DNA of 64,000 nucleotides, taken from positions 37,074,168-37,138,167 of the forward strand of contig NC_092569.1 of the NCBI RefSeq assembly GCF_037975245.1. Direction: 5' to 3'. A model generated the notes under the pieces. The model was not told the DNA's origin. It worked only from the letters and a program-made list of their open reading frames with translations, and made no database searches. This stretch comes from Apostichopus japonicus. Lineage: Eukaryota; Echinodermata; Holothuroidea; Aspidochirotida; Stichopodidae. The translations under genes and the position numbers were made by a program. Shown piece by piece: positions 1 to 10,758 of the stretch (positions within the stretch are counted from its first letter, which is position 1; each line of letters starts with the position of its first letter).

Positions 1-1634
1 GTCATGTTTTTCTCATAGTCATGTTTTCTCATCTAGTCATGTTTTTCTCAGAGTCATGTTTTTCTCATAGTCTTGTTTTTCTCAGTCTTGTTTTTCTCAT
101 AGTCATGTTTTTCTCATAGTTTTGTTTTTCTCATAGTCATGTTTTTCTCATAGTCATGTTTTTCCCATAGTCTTGTTTTTCTCATAGTCATGTTTTTCCC
201 ATAGTCTTGTTTTTCTCATAGTCTTGTTTTTCTCAGTCTTGTTTTTCTCATCTAGTCTTGTTTTTCTCATAGTCTTGTTTTTCTCATAGTCTTGTTTTTC
301 TCATAGTCATGTTTTTCTCATAGTCATGTTTTTCTCATCTAGTCATGTTTTTCTCATAGTCATGTTTTTCTCATAGTCATGTTTTTCTCATAGTCTTGTT
401 TTTCTCAGTCTTGTTTTTCCCATAGTCTTGTTTTTCTCATAGTCTTGTTTTTCTCATAGTCTTGTTTTTCTCATAGTCTTGTTTTTCTCAGTCTTGTTTT
501 TCTCATAGTCATGTTTTTCTCATAGTCATGTTTTTCTCAGTCTTGTTTTTCTCATAGTCTTGTTTTTCTCAGTCTTGTTTTTCCCATAGTCTTGTTTTTC
601 TCATAGTCATGTTTTTCTCATAGTCTTGTTTTTCTCATAGTCTTGTTTTTCTCATAGTCTTGTTTTTCTCATAGTCTTGTTTTTCTCAGTCTTGTTTTTC
701 TCATAGTCATGTTTTTCTCATAGTCATGTTTTTCTCAGTCTTGTTTTTCTCAGTCTTGTTTTTCTCATAGTCATGTTTTTCTCATAGTCATGTTTTTCTC
801 ATAGTCATGTTTTTCTCATAGTCTTGTTTTTCTCAGTCTTGTTTTTCTCATCTAGTCATGTTTTTCTCATAGTCTTGTTTTTCTCATAGTCATGTTTTTC
901 TCATAGTCATGTTTTTCTCATAGTCTTGTTTTTCTCATAGTCTTGTTTTTCTCATAGTCTTGTTTTTCTCAGTCTTGTTTTTCTCATAGTCATGTTTTTC
1001 TCATAGTCATGTTTTTCTCAGTCTTGTTTTTCTCAGTCTTGTTTTTCTCATAGTCTTGTTTTTCTCATAGTCTTGTTTTTCTCATAGTCTTGTTTTTCTC
1101 ATAGTCATGTTTTTATCATAGTCATGTTTTTCTCATCTAGTCATGTTTTTCTCATAGTCATGTTTTTCTCATAGTCATGTTATCTCATAGTCATGTTTTT
1201 CTCATAGTCATGTTTTTATCATAGTCATGTTTTTCTCATAGTCTTGTTTTTCTCAGTCTTGTTTTTCTCATAGTCTTGTTTTTCTCAGTCTTGTTTTTCT
1301 CATAGTCATGTTTTTCTCATAGTCATGTTTTTCTCATAGTCATGTTATCTCATAGTCATGTTATCTCACAGTCATGTTATCTCATAGTCATGTTTTTCTC
1401 ATAGTCATGTTTTTCTCAGTCTTGTTTTTCTCATAGTCATGTTATCTCATAGTCATGTTTTTCTCATAGTCATGTTTTTCTCATAGTCATGTTATCTCAT
1501 AGCCATGTTTTTCTCATAGTCATGTTTTTCTCATAGTCATGTTTTTCTCATAGTCATGTTTTTCTCATAGTCTTGTTTTTCTCATAGTCATGTTATCTCA
1601 CAGTCATGTTATCTCATAGTCATGTTTTTCTCAT
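1..1634. repeat. 17-bp minisatellite (TAGTCATGTTTTTCTCA type)
   Basis: About 95 head-to-tail copies of a unit reading roughly AGTC(A/T)TGTTTTTCTCAT. Most are 17 bp, with 15-bp and 19-bp variants (extra CT before AGTC). In the last 500 bp a shorter form with GTTATCTCAT becomes common. The array runs off the left edge, so its full size is unknown. No coding role is seen. Confidence 0.95.
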
Positions 1635-1759
1635 ATATCTGTAAAGTAAACATGGTACCACTGACCTAGTTCCTTAATGCTTAAAGTCTAATGTTTGTAA
1701 GTAAACATTTGTTGTAATATTCATGCATTCAATCTTTGTTCCTTTCAATTTAACTTTAA

Positions 1760-3382
1760 AGACCAAATATGGAGGCAATTTTTTTTTTTGAGATTTTCCA
1801 TTAATTTAGGAGTTTACATACCCATAATCAACATGTGTAAAAAATAATCTTCGAAAACCTACTATAACCCATCAAAAACGACCACGAAAATGGACATTTT
1901 GGGTAGTCACGTGACATGAACCTCTGGAATGTCTGAAAACAGAGATTGACCCAAAGGAGCCTCTGGTCACCGTGTGACGTCAAAGTTTGTATACCGCGAA
2001 AATCAAACGCTGATATAGGCACTGTTTGTACACAGATAGCGAACAATTGTACTGTTTTTGACTTCCAATTTCGAGCGTTTGAAAAGCTGTTAGCTTACAA
2101 CAAGAACACATGAAGGTTAACAACATGTTTGAAGACAATTATAAGCAGAAATTTTAGTTAAATTGCTTATTTTATTAGCAAAATTTCCACTCAAATGGAG
2201 GCATCTTGTACATATAGCGTAGCGTCAATAGGTCCGTACGGTACAATATACTTACGTAGTACTTAACTCGTTTTAATATCCAAAAGTACAAACACAGAAA
2301 AAGTATCCTGTCAATAAACAAATTTAGCAGTGAATATCCTAATCCACGTTTCTTGTTCAATCCTGGGCGAAAAACTACCGTGACTCTGTGTAATTCCATA
2401 GAGTTAGGTCTAGTTGAAACAGGCCTTGACCAGTAACATCCCACAATCACAAGACAGTCACTAACGAAATAAAACGTCCGATCGCTACATACTACCGTTT
2501 TTATTCAACTCCTTAGAACATGCAGATGTCGGAATAAACAGAACGGACAATATTACACATGTATCACGAACTCACGATACTGGAATACAACAAATGAAAT
2601 AGATAAATCCTAACATGTATATTTACACATGCTGTGAGCCAACGCCGGCGAGAGTTGTAACTAACTACCGTACATGTACTAACAATGCTATACCCTTGGC
2701 ACGGTATATATATACGGTCATCTCTTACAGTAAATATATTACTGTCAATTGCGTGATATAATGTTACATGTAAGGACGTCCAGGGCGTGTTTACGGTCAA
2801 TTTCACATTAGCTATGTCCGACCATGGTCCGACACAGCTATCGACAGTATATAATTTTCACAGAATGAGACATTTGCAGCATACACAGAAGCAGGGTCAT
2901 GCATGTGGACTCATGGGCATGAGATACTCCGGGTGCTGAAAAATCTTTCCGCGTGGATCTCAAAAAATTGATCCAAAGTCTGCGGCGTTTTACGTCGGTT
3001 CTTTTACTCGGAAATCTAAAAAAGCTGATGCTTTTGTTGGATGAGGTATAACTGCAACCTCCAACAACACAGAATTGTGGCATTTTGAGGAAAAAGGAGT
3101 AATATTGTTGATGTTTTTGGCAGCTCAAGTATACGACTTTACACACTAAAAGTATAGTTGTGAGTGAGGTATACAAACGTTGACGTCACATGGTCACCTG
3201 ATGTCTTAGGAATGTTTCAGGAATGTCTGAAATAGAAGCTGACTTTTCGTCCCATTTTTCACGAATTTAACGTCCGAAATTGGTAAAGTTAAGTACAGCA
3301 ATGTAATTGGAGTCAGTTAAGGATTACATACATGAAAAATGGTGGGATTTTATGTTCATCGAAAAGTCTCCATAGTTGGTCT
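1760..3382 (-). mobile_element. TTAA-target DNA transposon with THAP remnant (Kolobok-like)
   Basis: The two ends are inverted: AGACCAAATATGGAG at the left against AGACCAACTATGGAG read inward from the right. Each end is bordered by TTAA (1756-1759 and 3383-3386), which fits a TTAA target-site duplication. TTAA targets are typical of the piggyBac and Kolobok superfamilies, and Kolobok transposases are associated with THAP zinc fingers. A THAP-like coding remnant lies inside on the minus strand, which favours Kolobok. The 1.6-kb length and absence of a long transposase frame mean it is non-autonomous or internally deleted. A related element lies at 30709-32463. Confidence 0.65.
2838..3083 (-). 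pseudogene. Truncated THAP zinc-finger domain
   Basis: From an ATG at 3083 the minus strand encodes MPQFCVVGGC, giving the first C-x4-C pair of a THAP finger. Then come the FRFPSK segment, an RRRLWINF stretch with the conserved tryptophan, and TRKDFSAPGVSH. A THAP finger should then close with C-x2-H (CSAHF-like). Here the sequence diverges after GVSHAH, so the second metal-binding pair is lost and the domain cannot fold normally. The copy at 31040-31304 shares TRKDF.APGVSH and keeps CSAHF, which shows what is missing. It is probably the DNA-binding end of a transposase, not a host THAP gene, because it sits between TTAA-flanked inverted ends. Confidence 0.6.
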
Positions 3383-3728
3383 TTAAAACAAAAAGGAACA
3401 CTTTGATTAAGTCTCTGATCTGCTTGAAACAAAAAGTGAACTGATGTGAATGAAGAATAAACCCTGTTATTAACCAATATTAGTGTAATTTGCTAAATAC
3501 ACTGAAAGACAACACACAATATGGCAGAATTCACTCTAAGTATGCTAGTCTTACAACCAAATTCAAAGCTACCATGTGATTCATTATTGGTACAATCCAG
3601 TTTATAAACATTTAAATGAATGTGATCTACCCCACCTCTCCTCCTTCAAATACCCCTCCACTCCATCAAATCCCTCACGACCTTCCCAGAATAAAAAACA
3701 GAAAATCTCTCTGTAGCTATATACTTAC

Positions 3729-3760
3729 TTGCTGGAGTCTTCGTGGTACTGGAAAAGTTC
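3729..3760 (-). CDS. Exon 6 of GAF-domain phosphodiesterase-like gene
   Basis: A 32-nt minus-strand exon between a good acceptor (TTTCTTAAACAG) and a near-perfect donor (GTAAGTAT). It reads ELFQYHEDSSK in the frame that directly follows exon 5, whose last residues are LYLVTANGL. Exon 5 ends in phase 0 and this exon opens in phase 0; it ends in phase 2. In a GAF domain this would be the strand and turn after the first LYLV-type beta strand. The next exon must start beyond the left edge or be hidden in it; I found none between 1 and 3728. The exon is tiny, so the call depends on the phase match and the continuity of the domain. Confidence 0.5.
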
Positions 3761-3818
3761 CTGTTTAAGAAACCAATGAAAACGTAACATTACAAAAGGA
3801 GATTAATCTGTAAATTTA

Positions 3819-4034
3819 AGGTGTTTGACAGTGTATAGAGTGGACAGTGGACATTTAAGGTGTTTGACAGTGTATAGAGTGGACAGTGGACATTTAAGGT
3901 GTTTGACAGTGTATAGAGTGGACATTTAAGGTGTTTGACAGTGTATAGAGTGAACAGTGGACATTAATGGTGTTAGACAGTGTATTGAGTGGACAGTGGA
4001 CATTAATGGTGTTAGACAGTGTATTGAGTGGACA
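3819..4034. repeat. 39-bp minisatellite
   Basis: About six copies of a unit reading GGTGTTTGACAGTGTATAGA followed by GTGGACAGTGGACATTTAA. One copy is shortened by the GACAGTG block. The last two copies have AATGGTGTTAGACAGTGTATTG instead, so the array is drifting at its right end. It lies in the region just upstream of exon 6 (minus-strand sense). Confidence 0.9.
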
Positions 4035-4739
4035 AAGTGATTGTGTGTCTTCTATCATCCATATGCAAATCAGCATTTGTACATAACAAGTTATTTCTTA
4101 TTAGAACATAGAGCTAGACTTCAATCTTGAAGAAACCATACGTTTGACATGAAAGCAGTGTAATGAAATTAAGTATAAACCTCCCCATACCCAGGATTTC
4201 CAAAATACCCAGGATTTCCAAACCAAATTAACCATCATCATGGGTGACAGTTTAAATTTTATAACATTTAAAAATCATACCCACAGGTGTGTGTGCTCAA
4301 CTAATTATATGAACATCATTTCAGGTGAAGTTTAATAATCCTTTTCATTATATATTTCTTTGAATGATCCTTTCTCATGTGATTTTATCAGAAGAAAGAT
4401 TGTTTTTACTTAACATCATGTACAGTTGTTACATTAATGTTACTCTTATACACAAAACAATATCATGCTTGTTTGCTAGCTTCAAGCATGGAGCTATTAA
4501 AAATAGCTCCATGCTTCAAGTAACCAAACTTTCCTCTGTGTTAACTTTTAATTAACACTGCCAAACCATTCCACCAGTAAAACATCAAGATTTCACAAGA
4601 ATCATGCCATGGCTTCTGCAGTCACAAGTCATAACACACTAAATTAATGCTTGAACATCCTTGTAAGCATTTTATCTTTCACAAAAGGGAATTAGGGTGC
4701 TTCAGGTAAATATCTGTGAATCTCCTACTGCAGCCTGAC
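4035..4739. other. Intron sequence without recognised genes
   Basis: AT-rich single-copy-looking sequence inside the large intron between exons 5 and 6. Apart from the hairpin at 4484-4516 and a short doubled phrase (ACCCAGGATTTCCAAA, about 4192-4222), I see no exon with splice sites and no element ends. Confidence 0.5.
4484..4516. repeat. Perfect 15-bp inverted repeat
   Basis: AAGCATGGAGCTATT and its exact complement AATAGCTCCATGCTT are separated by 3 bases. The match continues outward with one mismatch. It would form a stable hairpin in either strand. No T-run or coding context suggests a terminator; it is probably a small MITE relic or a chance palindrome. Confidence 0.7.
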
Positions 4740-4957
4740 AGAATAAAGTAAAGGGCTCTCTGAGGACACAACAACTTACTGGAATCTCTGAGGACCCAGC
4801 AGCTTTACTACTGGATTCTCCTAAATACTACAGACTTGAGTAAAGGGCTCTCTGAGGACACAACAACTTACTGGAATCTCTGAGGACCCAACAGATTTAA
4901 TGCTGGATTCTCCTAAATATTCCAAAACTTACTGGTTTGGATATTTTTGAGTGACGA
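4740..4957. repeat. 92-bp tandem repeat, left part (split by DIRS-like element)
   Basis: AAGGGCTCTCTGAGGACACA recurs at 4751 and 4843 (period 92), with internal half-units TCTGAGGACCCA and TTCTCCTAAATACTACAGA. The same words in altered form (TCTCCTAAATACTAGAGAAT, GGACTCTCTGAGGGACC) occur right of the inserted element at 7663-7830. One diverged array was therefore split by the insertion. Confidence 0.75.
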
Positions 4958-7662
4958 GCTTACCTGTCTCCTCACAACCTTAGCACCTCATTCTACCATG
5001 CCTATAAAGTCCTGGTAAAATAATAACACGGTGCGCCCTCTATGACCGGACCCCCCCGGTCACTCTTCCTTTCTCATGAGACCACTCCTTAAAAGTGGCC
5101 TCACGGTCACGGAAATAGGGGTGGCTAGAACCCTCTGGCCACCCCCAAAGACTCCCGTCGACCTAACTCCCTAAAGGTGAGCCCCTAACAAAAAGTCACT
5201 GACGCATTCCTAGCAGGGGGGAGTGTAACCCTCCCTGGCGCAGCGGGGAGGGGGGACTGTCTCCTGAACCCTGCAGGCGAAACTACCCCTTATCCTAACA
5301 AGGAGCCTAATCTTGTAAAGACCCAACACTTGCTAACCTTAAGACAACTTAGGTGAGTACGCATACGAAAAAACATATATACTGTACGATAAACGCATAC
5401 GAAAAGCACAAAGTTACCTTCACCGACAGACATGGCTGGTGAATCTTAGTAATTGTTGGCTCTGTCTATCTGGTGTGGTGCCTGGAGTCGTGAGTCTAGT
5501 CGAACGACCGGGCCGCTGTATCAACTTTGACCAGGAGTTCCTCCAATTTCCTCTGGGCCGGATTCCTAAATATGTGATAGGATGAGGCCCCTTGCTCGGC
5601 CTTCAATCTTTCTTTGGCCTCCTGGGGGATGGTTGGGCATTTGAATAACGCCCTCCAGGCCTCGTCTGGCACCCTGACTGCCCTGTCTGCCTTGGCTGGG
5701 AAGGCAGTCCACCTGCTCTTGTCGGCTATGGCCTCGAACCTGTCGTAGCAGGTCGCGTCAACGGGCATGGTGGTTTTAGGCTTCGATGAGGCCTCGCCGG
5801 TTGCTGTTAGATTAGACACCCGACCTGCCTTCTGTGGTTGGGTCTCAGGCTCCTAAAACCCCAGGTGCCGTCTGAAAATGTCGGCCGCCTGTGTCATTAA
5901 CTCCTGATGAAGGGCTCCTCCCGTCATGGGAGCCTCCTCCGGTTCGTAGCTTGGACCAAAGCTATCTTCCATCGGGTCGTAGTCGAGGGGGTCTGTGGGA
6001 TCCATAGGATCCCCCTCGTCCTCCAAGCTGGATAGGTTTACCGACGCTCTGCAGTCCAGGACGTCTGGATCCGAGGCCGGTTGTGGAGCCATGGTAGGGC
6101 CGGAGCTGGTGGAGCCTGGTAACTTGTCTGTCACCGTGGTTGCTCTCTGCTCTAACAGGGGGCATAGCAGGCCGGTAAGTTGAGCCAGCCATGCTGGTTC
6201 CTCACTCCTGTCGCCGTCTCAGGGACCGGCGCCTCCTCTTCCCTCTTCTATAGCCGTGGTCAGACAACTCTGAGGATTAGTCGGAGGCCGGGGAGTATCT
6301 TCTCCTTTCCCTTCGTCTCGGGGATTTTGATCTATCCCTTCTGGATCTGCAGGAGATCTCTTTCCCCCTGCTTTCCCGGGTCGGAATGTCAGTATGCTAT
6401 GGGACCGGCTCCATCTCAGCGACCCTTCGATCGTATTCTCTTTCGGACCCGAGCTCTCCATGTCCTGCGGCCTGCGCTCTGTGGGTCTCTCTTGCTGCAA
6501 CCCGGACTGAGACGTAGCCTCTAGCTTGGCCGAGCCGGGCCTCTTCTTGAGAGGTCTTTTCTTGGTAGGAGCCTTGCCTTTGCTCCCTGCCCTGCCCTCT
6601 GGCAGTAACCAAACCGGACGTTGCCGGGATCGTTAGGGGTACTCTTTCTCTGTCTCTCTCTCCACCTCTCCTTCGGCCCTCTCCTGGCCACTTTCCTCAT
6701 CTCTCTCCACTTCACCCTCCTCCTCTCTCTCTCCAGTCTCTCCTATATCCTCCTCTGGGGCACTGATGGCATTTGGAATCAAATCCAGCTTGCCCTGAAG
6801 CTTGCTTCTTAGACTCGTAAGCCACTGGTTTATCTCCTGCCACTGGGCTGGTGAAAACTTTATGCAGACCAGGCATGGGTCCCGTCTGGTGCAGGTTCTA
6901 CACTTGGGACATAAATCGTGCTCGTCCCAGGCTCTGCCTGGCCGAAACATCGAGCAGTTGATACACTTCAGCTGGTTATGAGACATACTGAAACACTCGA
7001 ATTAAGGAAAGAACTCTTAGAGCTTAAAAAACAATGCAAGCTAACAAGAGAACGGGAGATAACATGGGGAGGGAAATAAGCTAACAGAGAGTAGAGGTAC
7101 GTAGCGTAACCTAGCAACGGTAAAGTACGAAAACGCTGCGAAAGTGTCCTAACAAAAATCAACATAAAGCTGAAAAAGAACATGAGAGAGCAAAATATAG
7201 AAGAAGAAATAACAAAAAGCAATACAAGGTAAACATGCTATGAACATGAAAATACAACAACACGTCTATAGCATGGGGAAGAAATATGGCGGGAAACCTA
7301 GGCAGTTCGCGGAACTGCTACCCCCGCAAAAAAAAACCCAAGGGCGGAAAGGCACTAAGAAAAACAGTCCCCAAAACCCTCCCTTTCAATGAAAAGGATA
7401 CTTATCGGTCTGGAAAGGACTGCAATACTCCTAAGAATCAGAAGAAAGAAACTTCCAATGATCGCTAAAGAAAACCAAGACGAAATCCAAGGGAAATCTT
7501 TCCACAAGAAATTCGTGTGAAGACACTTTTAATGGTAGAATGAAAAAGGAGGAGTGACCGGGGGGGGGGTCCGGTCATAGAGGGCGCACAGTGTTATTAT
7601 TTTACCAGGACTTTATAGGCACGGTAGAACGAGGTGCTAAGGTTGTGAGGAGACAGGTAAGC
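4958..7662 (-). mobile_element. DIRS-like retrotransposon relic with 120-bp inverted terminal repeats
   Basis: The left end (4958-5077, starting GCTTACCTGTCTCCTCACAA) and the right end (7540-7662, read inward) match over about 120 bp with only a few differences and a longer G-run at right. Between them, on the minus strand, is one GC-rich gag-like frame with cysteine pairs, similar to the first ORF of DIRS retrotransposons. Inverted ends plus gag fit DIRS, whose full elements also carry reverse transcriptase, RNase H, methyltransferase and tyrosine recombinase; none is seen here. CGAG borders both ends when the first base is counted as flank, but DIRS elements usually make no target duplication. 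At 2.7 kb it is non-autonomous or internally deleted. Confidence 0.65.
5496..6986 (-). pseudogene. DIRS-type gag-like ORF with three in-frame stops
   Basis: One reading frame of 497 codons runs from ATG at 6986 to a TAG at 5496, interrupted by stops at 6633-6635 (TAA), 6219-6221 (TGA) and 5853-5855. The N-terminus has three C-x2-C pairs (CINC, CPKC, CLVC) in about 50 residues. A long charged low-complexity stretch (Glu/Arg rich) follows, then an acidic Asp/Pro segment. The C-terminus reads RVPDEAWRALFKCPTIPQEA and ends near LLVKVDTAARSFD. This order matches my knowledge of DIRS gag-like proteins. Base composition is far more GC-rich than the surroundings. The stops show it is inactive unless read through. 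Confidence 0.6.
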
Positions 7663-7830
7663 GAGGAGTTAAGTAAATACTACAAAATTGAGTACAGGAC
7701 TCTCTGAGGGACCTACTGATTACTGGAATCTCCTAAATACTAGAGAATTGAGTACAGGACTCTCTGAGGGACCTACTGATTACTGGACCCTGCTAGTACA
7801 GAACTGAGTAGAAGAGTCTGATAGGAACGC
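7663..7830. repeat. 60-bp tandem repeat, right part
   Basis: AGTACAGGACTCTCTGAGGG recurs at 7691 and 7751 (period 60), with a decayed third copy after 7800. It is homologous to the 92-bp array at 4740-4957 on the other side of the DIRS-like element. Confidence 0.75.
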
Positions 7831-8004
7831 ACTGATTACTGGACTATCCAAAAGGAATGTGTACTGAGGGGGACAGATATCAAATGTTGTATGTTGATTA
7901 TACATCTATGTTTCTGTTGATCACTTGGCTTATACTCTCACCTACGACCACAGTGACTGAATACAGGGGAAAATTATAGATGTGAATATGCAACCATCAT
8001 ACTG

Positions 8005-9466
8005 TACAACTGTCCAAAAACCACAATTATAAGACTGTCCAACAGTACTACAGATAAGATTACAAACATGTCCTAGCTAACACCACAGTGACTGTATGAC
8101 TATAGACAACTGTCCTTGGACAACACTAATTATAAGACTGTCCAACAGTACTACAGATAAGATTACAAACATGTCCTAGCTAACACCACAGTGACTGTAT
8201 GACTGTAGACAACTGTCCTTGGACAACACTAATTATAAGACTGTCCAACAGTACTACAGATAAGATTACAAACATGTCCTAGCTAACACCACAGTGACTG
8301 TATGACTGTAGACAACTGTCCTTGGACAACACTAATTATAAGACTGTCCAACAGTACTACAGATAAGATTACAAACATGTCCTAGCTAACACCACAGTGA
8401 CTGTATGACTGTAGACAACTGTCCTTGGACAACACAAATTATAAGGCTGTCCAACAGTACTACAGATAAGATTACAAACATGTCCTAGCTAACACCACAG
8501 TGACTGAATGACTGTAGACAACTGTCCTTGGACAACACTAATTAAAAGGCTGTCCAACAGTACTACAGATAAGATTACAAACATGTCCTAGCTAACACCA
8601 CAGTGATTGTATGACTGTAGACAACTGTCCTTGGACAACACTAATTATAAGGCTGTGCAACAGTACTACAGATAAGATTACAAACATGTCCTAGCTAACA
8701 CCACAGTGACTGTATAACTGTAGACAACTGTCCTTGGACAACACTAATTATAAGGCTGTCCAACAGTACTACAGATAAGATTATAAACATGTCCTAGCTA
8801 ACACCATAGTGACTGAATGACTATAGACAACTGTCCTTGGACAACACTAATTATAAGGCTGTGCAACAGTACTACAGATAAGATTACAAACATGTCCTAG
8901 CTAACACCACAGTTACTGTATGACTGTAGACAACTGTCCTTGGACAACACTAATTATAAGGCTGTGCAACAGTACTACAGATAAGATTACAAACATGTCC
9001 TAGCTAACACCACAGTGACTGTATGACTGTAGACAACTGTCCTTGGACAACACTAATTATAAGGTTGTGCAACAGTACTACAGATAAGATTATAAACATG
9101 TCCTAGCTAACACCACAGTGACTGAATGACTATAGACAACTGTCCTTGGACAACACTAATTATAAGGCTGTGCAACAGTACTACAGATAAGATTACAAAC
9201 ATGTCCTAGCTAACACCACAGTGACTGTATGACTGTAGACAACTGTCCTTGGACAACACTAATTATAAGGCTGTCCAACAGTACTACAGATAAGATTACA
9301 AACATGTCCTAGCTAACACCACAGTGACTGTATGACTGTAGACAACTGTCCTTGGACAACACTAATTATAAGGCTGTCCAACAGTACTACAGATAAGATT
9401 ACAAACATGTCCTAGCTAACACCACAGTGACTGTATGACTGTAGACAACTGTCCTTGGACAAGACT
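8005..9466. repeat. 103-bp satellite-like tandem array
   Basis: About 14 copies of a 103-bp unit containing ACAACTGTCCTTGGACAACA, CAACAGTACTACAGATAAGA and GTCCTAGCTAACACCACAGT. The phase is exact: GACAACTGT recurs at 8105 and 8208. Copies are over 95% alike by eye. A GTCC/GTGC variant before AACAGTACT marks a subset of neighbouring copies, suggesting local homogenisation. GTCCTTGGAC inside the unit is a short palindrome. Confidence 0.95.
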
Positions 9467-10404
9467 ATTATTAAACTATTGCTATTAACATGTCCGAGAT
9501 AAGAATATAACATATCCTACAGTACCGCCAATAAGTAACTTGGTAAACCGTGCTCTTTTTTGCGCTCAGTGCATTTAACCACGCTCTATCTTTTGTTAAA
9601 ACCCGCATTGAAATGCGGGTAATTGCGGGGAACTGTTTATCAGAGCGCAGATTCCGTCAGAAGGCTTCCCTAATTCTATTCATGCCCGCTAGAAGTGTGA
9701 AGTTCATTGTTACCGTCAGACGGTCAATGGCTGTAATCCTACTTAATTCCTTCCAATCCGGTAACAAAAGAATATCGATCGTTGCCGGTAGAAGGAAGAC
9801 CGAAGGTTTATACTCGGTCAAAGAAGGGATAGTGTTAAGCATGTATCTTAAACTGTTTAAATTCAACATACAATACAAATGTCCGGGCAAAAATATGTGC
9901 GCAAAATAATTGACCATTAAATCCCCCAAAAAAGGAATTCACATTTTACCTGTACGAGGAAAATCATTGGTACAGCAGGCTGTCGTCTGATGATTTGCAT
10001 GCTACAGTATTGTACAACATTCTTACAATGTGCGTGAAACATTTGTTCTTAGTTAAACTTGGCAACTCGCCAAGAAACGATTGTCAGTGGAACGTCTATA
10101 CATAGTGAAACAGCGAACAATATCCAATGCACCAAGTCTTGTCTCGTATTCGTAAGCCTATGAACAGTACTCTATAAATCAGTGCAACGTTTCCTAGCCT
10201 AATGTGCCTAAAGTCCACACAAAACACGAGGCCTGATGTTACTACTAAAAATGATATGTTACCCCGAAAGGATAAGGCACGAAGTTTCCTTCTTGCTTTT
10301 TTTTACTTCTGTTAACCAGAACATATCGGGGAATAAAATAAACACGTATAAGAAATGTTTTCCCTTCAACACGAAACTATTCTCGTTTAAAACAAGTTTT
10401 ACTC
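9467..10404. other. Intron sequence, no supported gene
   Basis: Mixed sequence with more CpG than its surroundings. A small hairpin, ACCCGCATT-GA-AATGCGGGT, lies at 9601-9620. Open frames on both strands (about 120 codons at 9550-9909) lack family resemblance and splice context. GGCAACTCGCCAAGAAA near 10060 resembles GGCAACTTGCCAAGAAA near 13881, so part of this stretch is dispersed repeat. Confidence 0.4.
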
Positions 10405-10735
10405 GCGCAGCACAGTACCATTCATAATTTGCATATTACAACAAATTTACACTCGGCGTCCAGATGGCGGGAAAATGTAATATCATGTTCAATTTGTTGT
10501 GTCGTTCCCATGGTGCGATGAACTTGTTGTCAAGTTCGAATATCGATGACCTACTTATGTTCTGTGACCAATGTCAATGGGAATTATGTGTGTAAAAAGT
10601 CCGGTTTTTCCACGTGTTATATGCATAGAAGTTTTACGTAAGCGGAGCGAATTCCGGGGAGGCTCGTTGATTGTGAGTAAGCACTTATCTAAGCACCAGT
10701 ATTTGTGAAAAATAGCGTTAGGTTTTCAGACATTC
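10405..10735 (+). repeat. Direct repeat, copy 1 of ~330 bp
   Basis: About 330 bp that recur at 12100-12427 in the same orientation at roughly 85% identity by eye. Shared words include ACACTCGGCGTCCAGATGGC, GATGACCTACTTATGTTC and AGAAGTTTTACGTAAG. This copy lies directly outside the left end of the pogo-like element; the second lies inside it. No LTR features (TG..CA ends, primer-binding site) are evident. Confidence 0.8.
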
Positions 10736-10758
10736 TCTTTGAATCTCCCTTCCATATA

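Noticed and set aside
1-1634. CRISPR-like array
   Set aside because: Units are contiguous 15-19-bp repeats without unique spacers, in an animal-type genome; the same holds for every other array here.
9550-9909. 119-codon plus-strand frame as a gene
   Set aside because: An overlapping open frame of similar size exists on the other strand, and neither shows domain motifs or splice signals.
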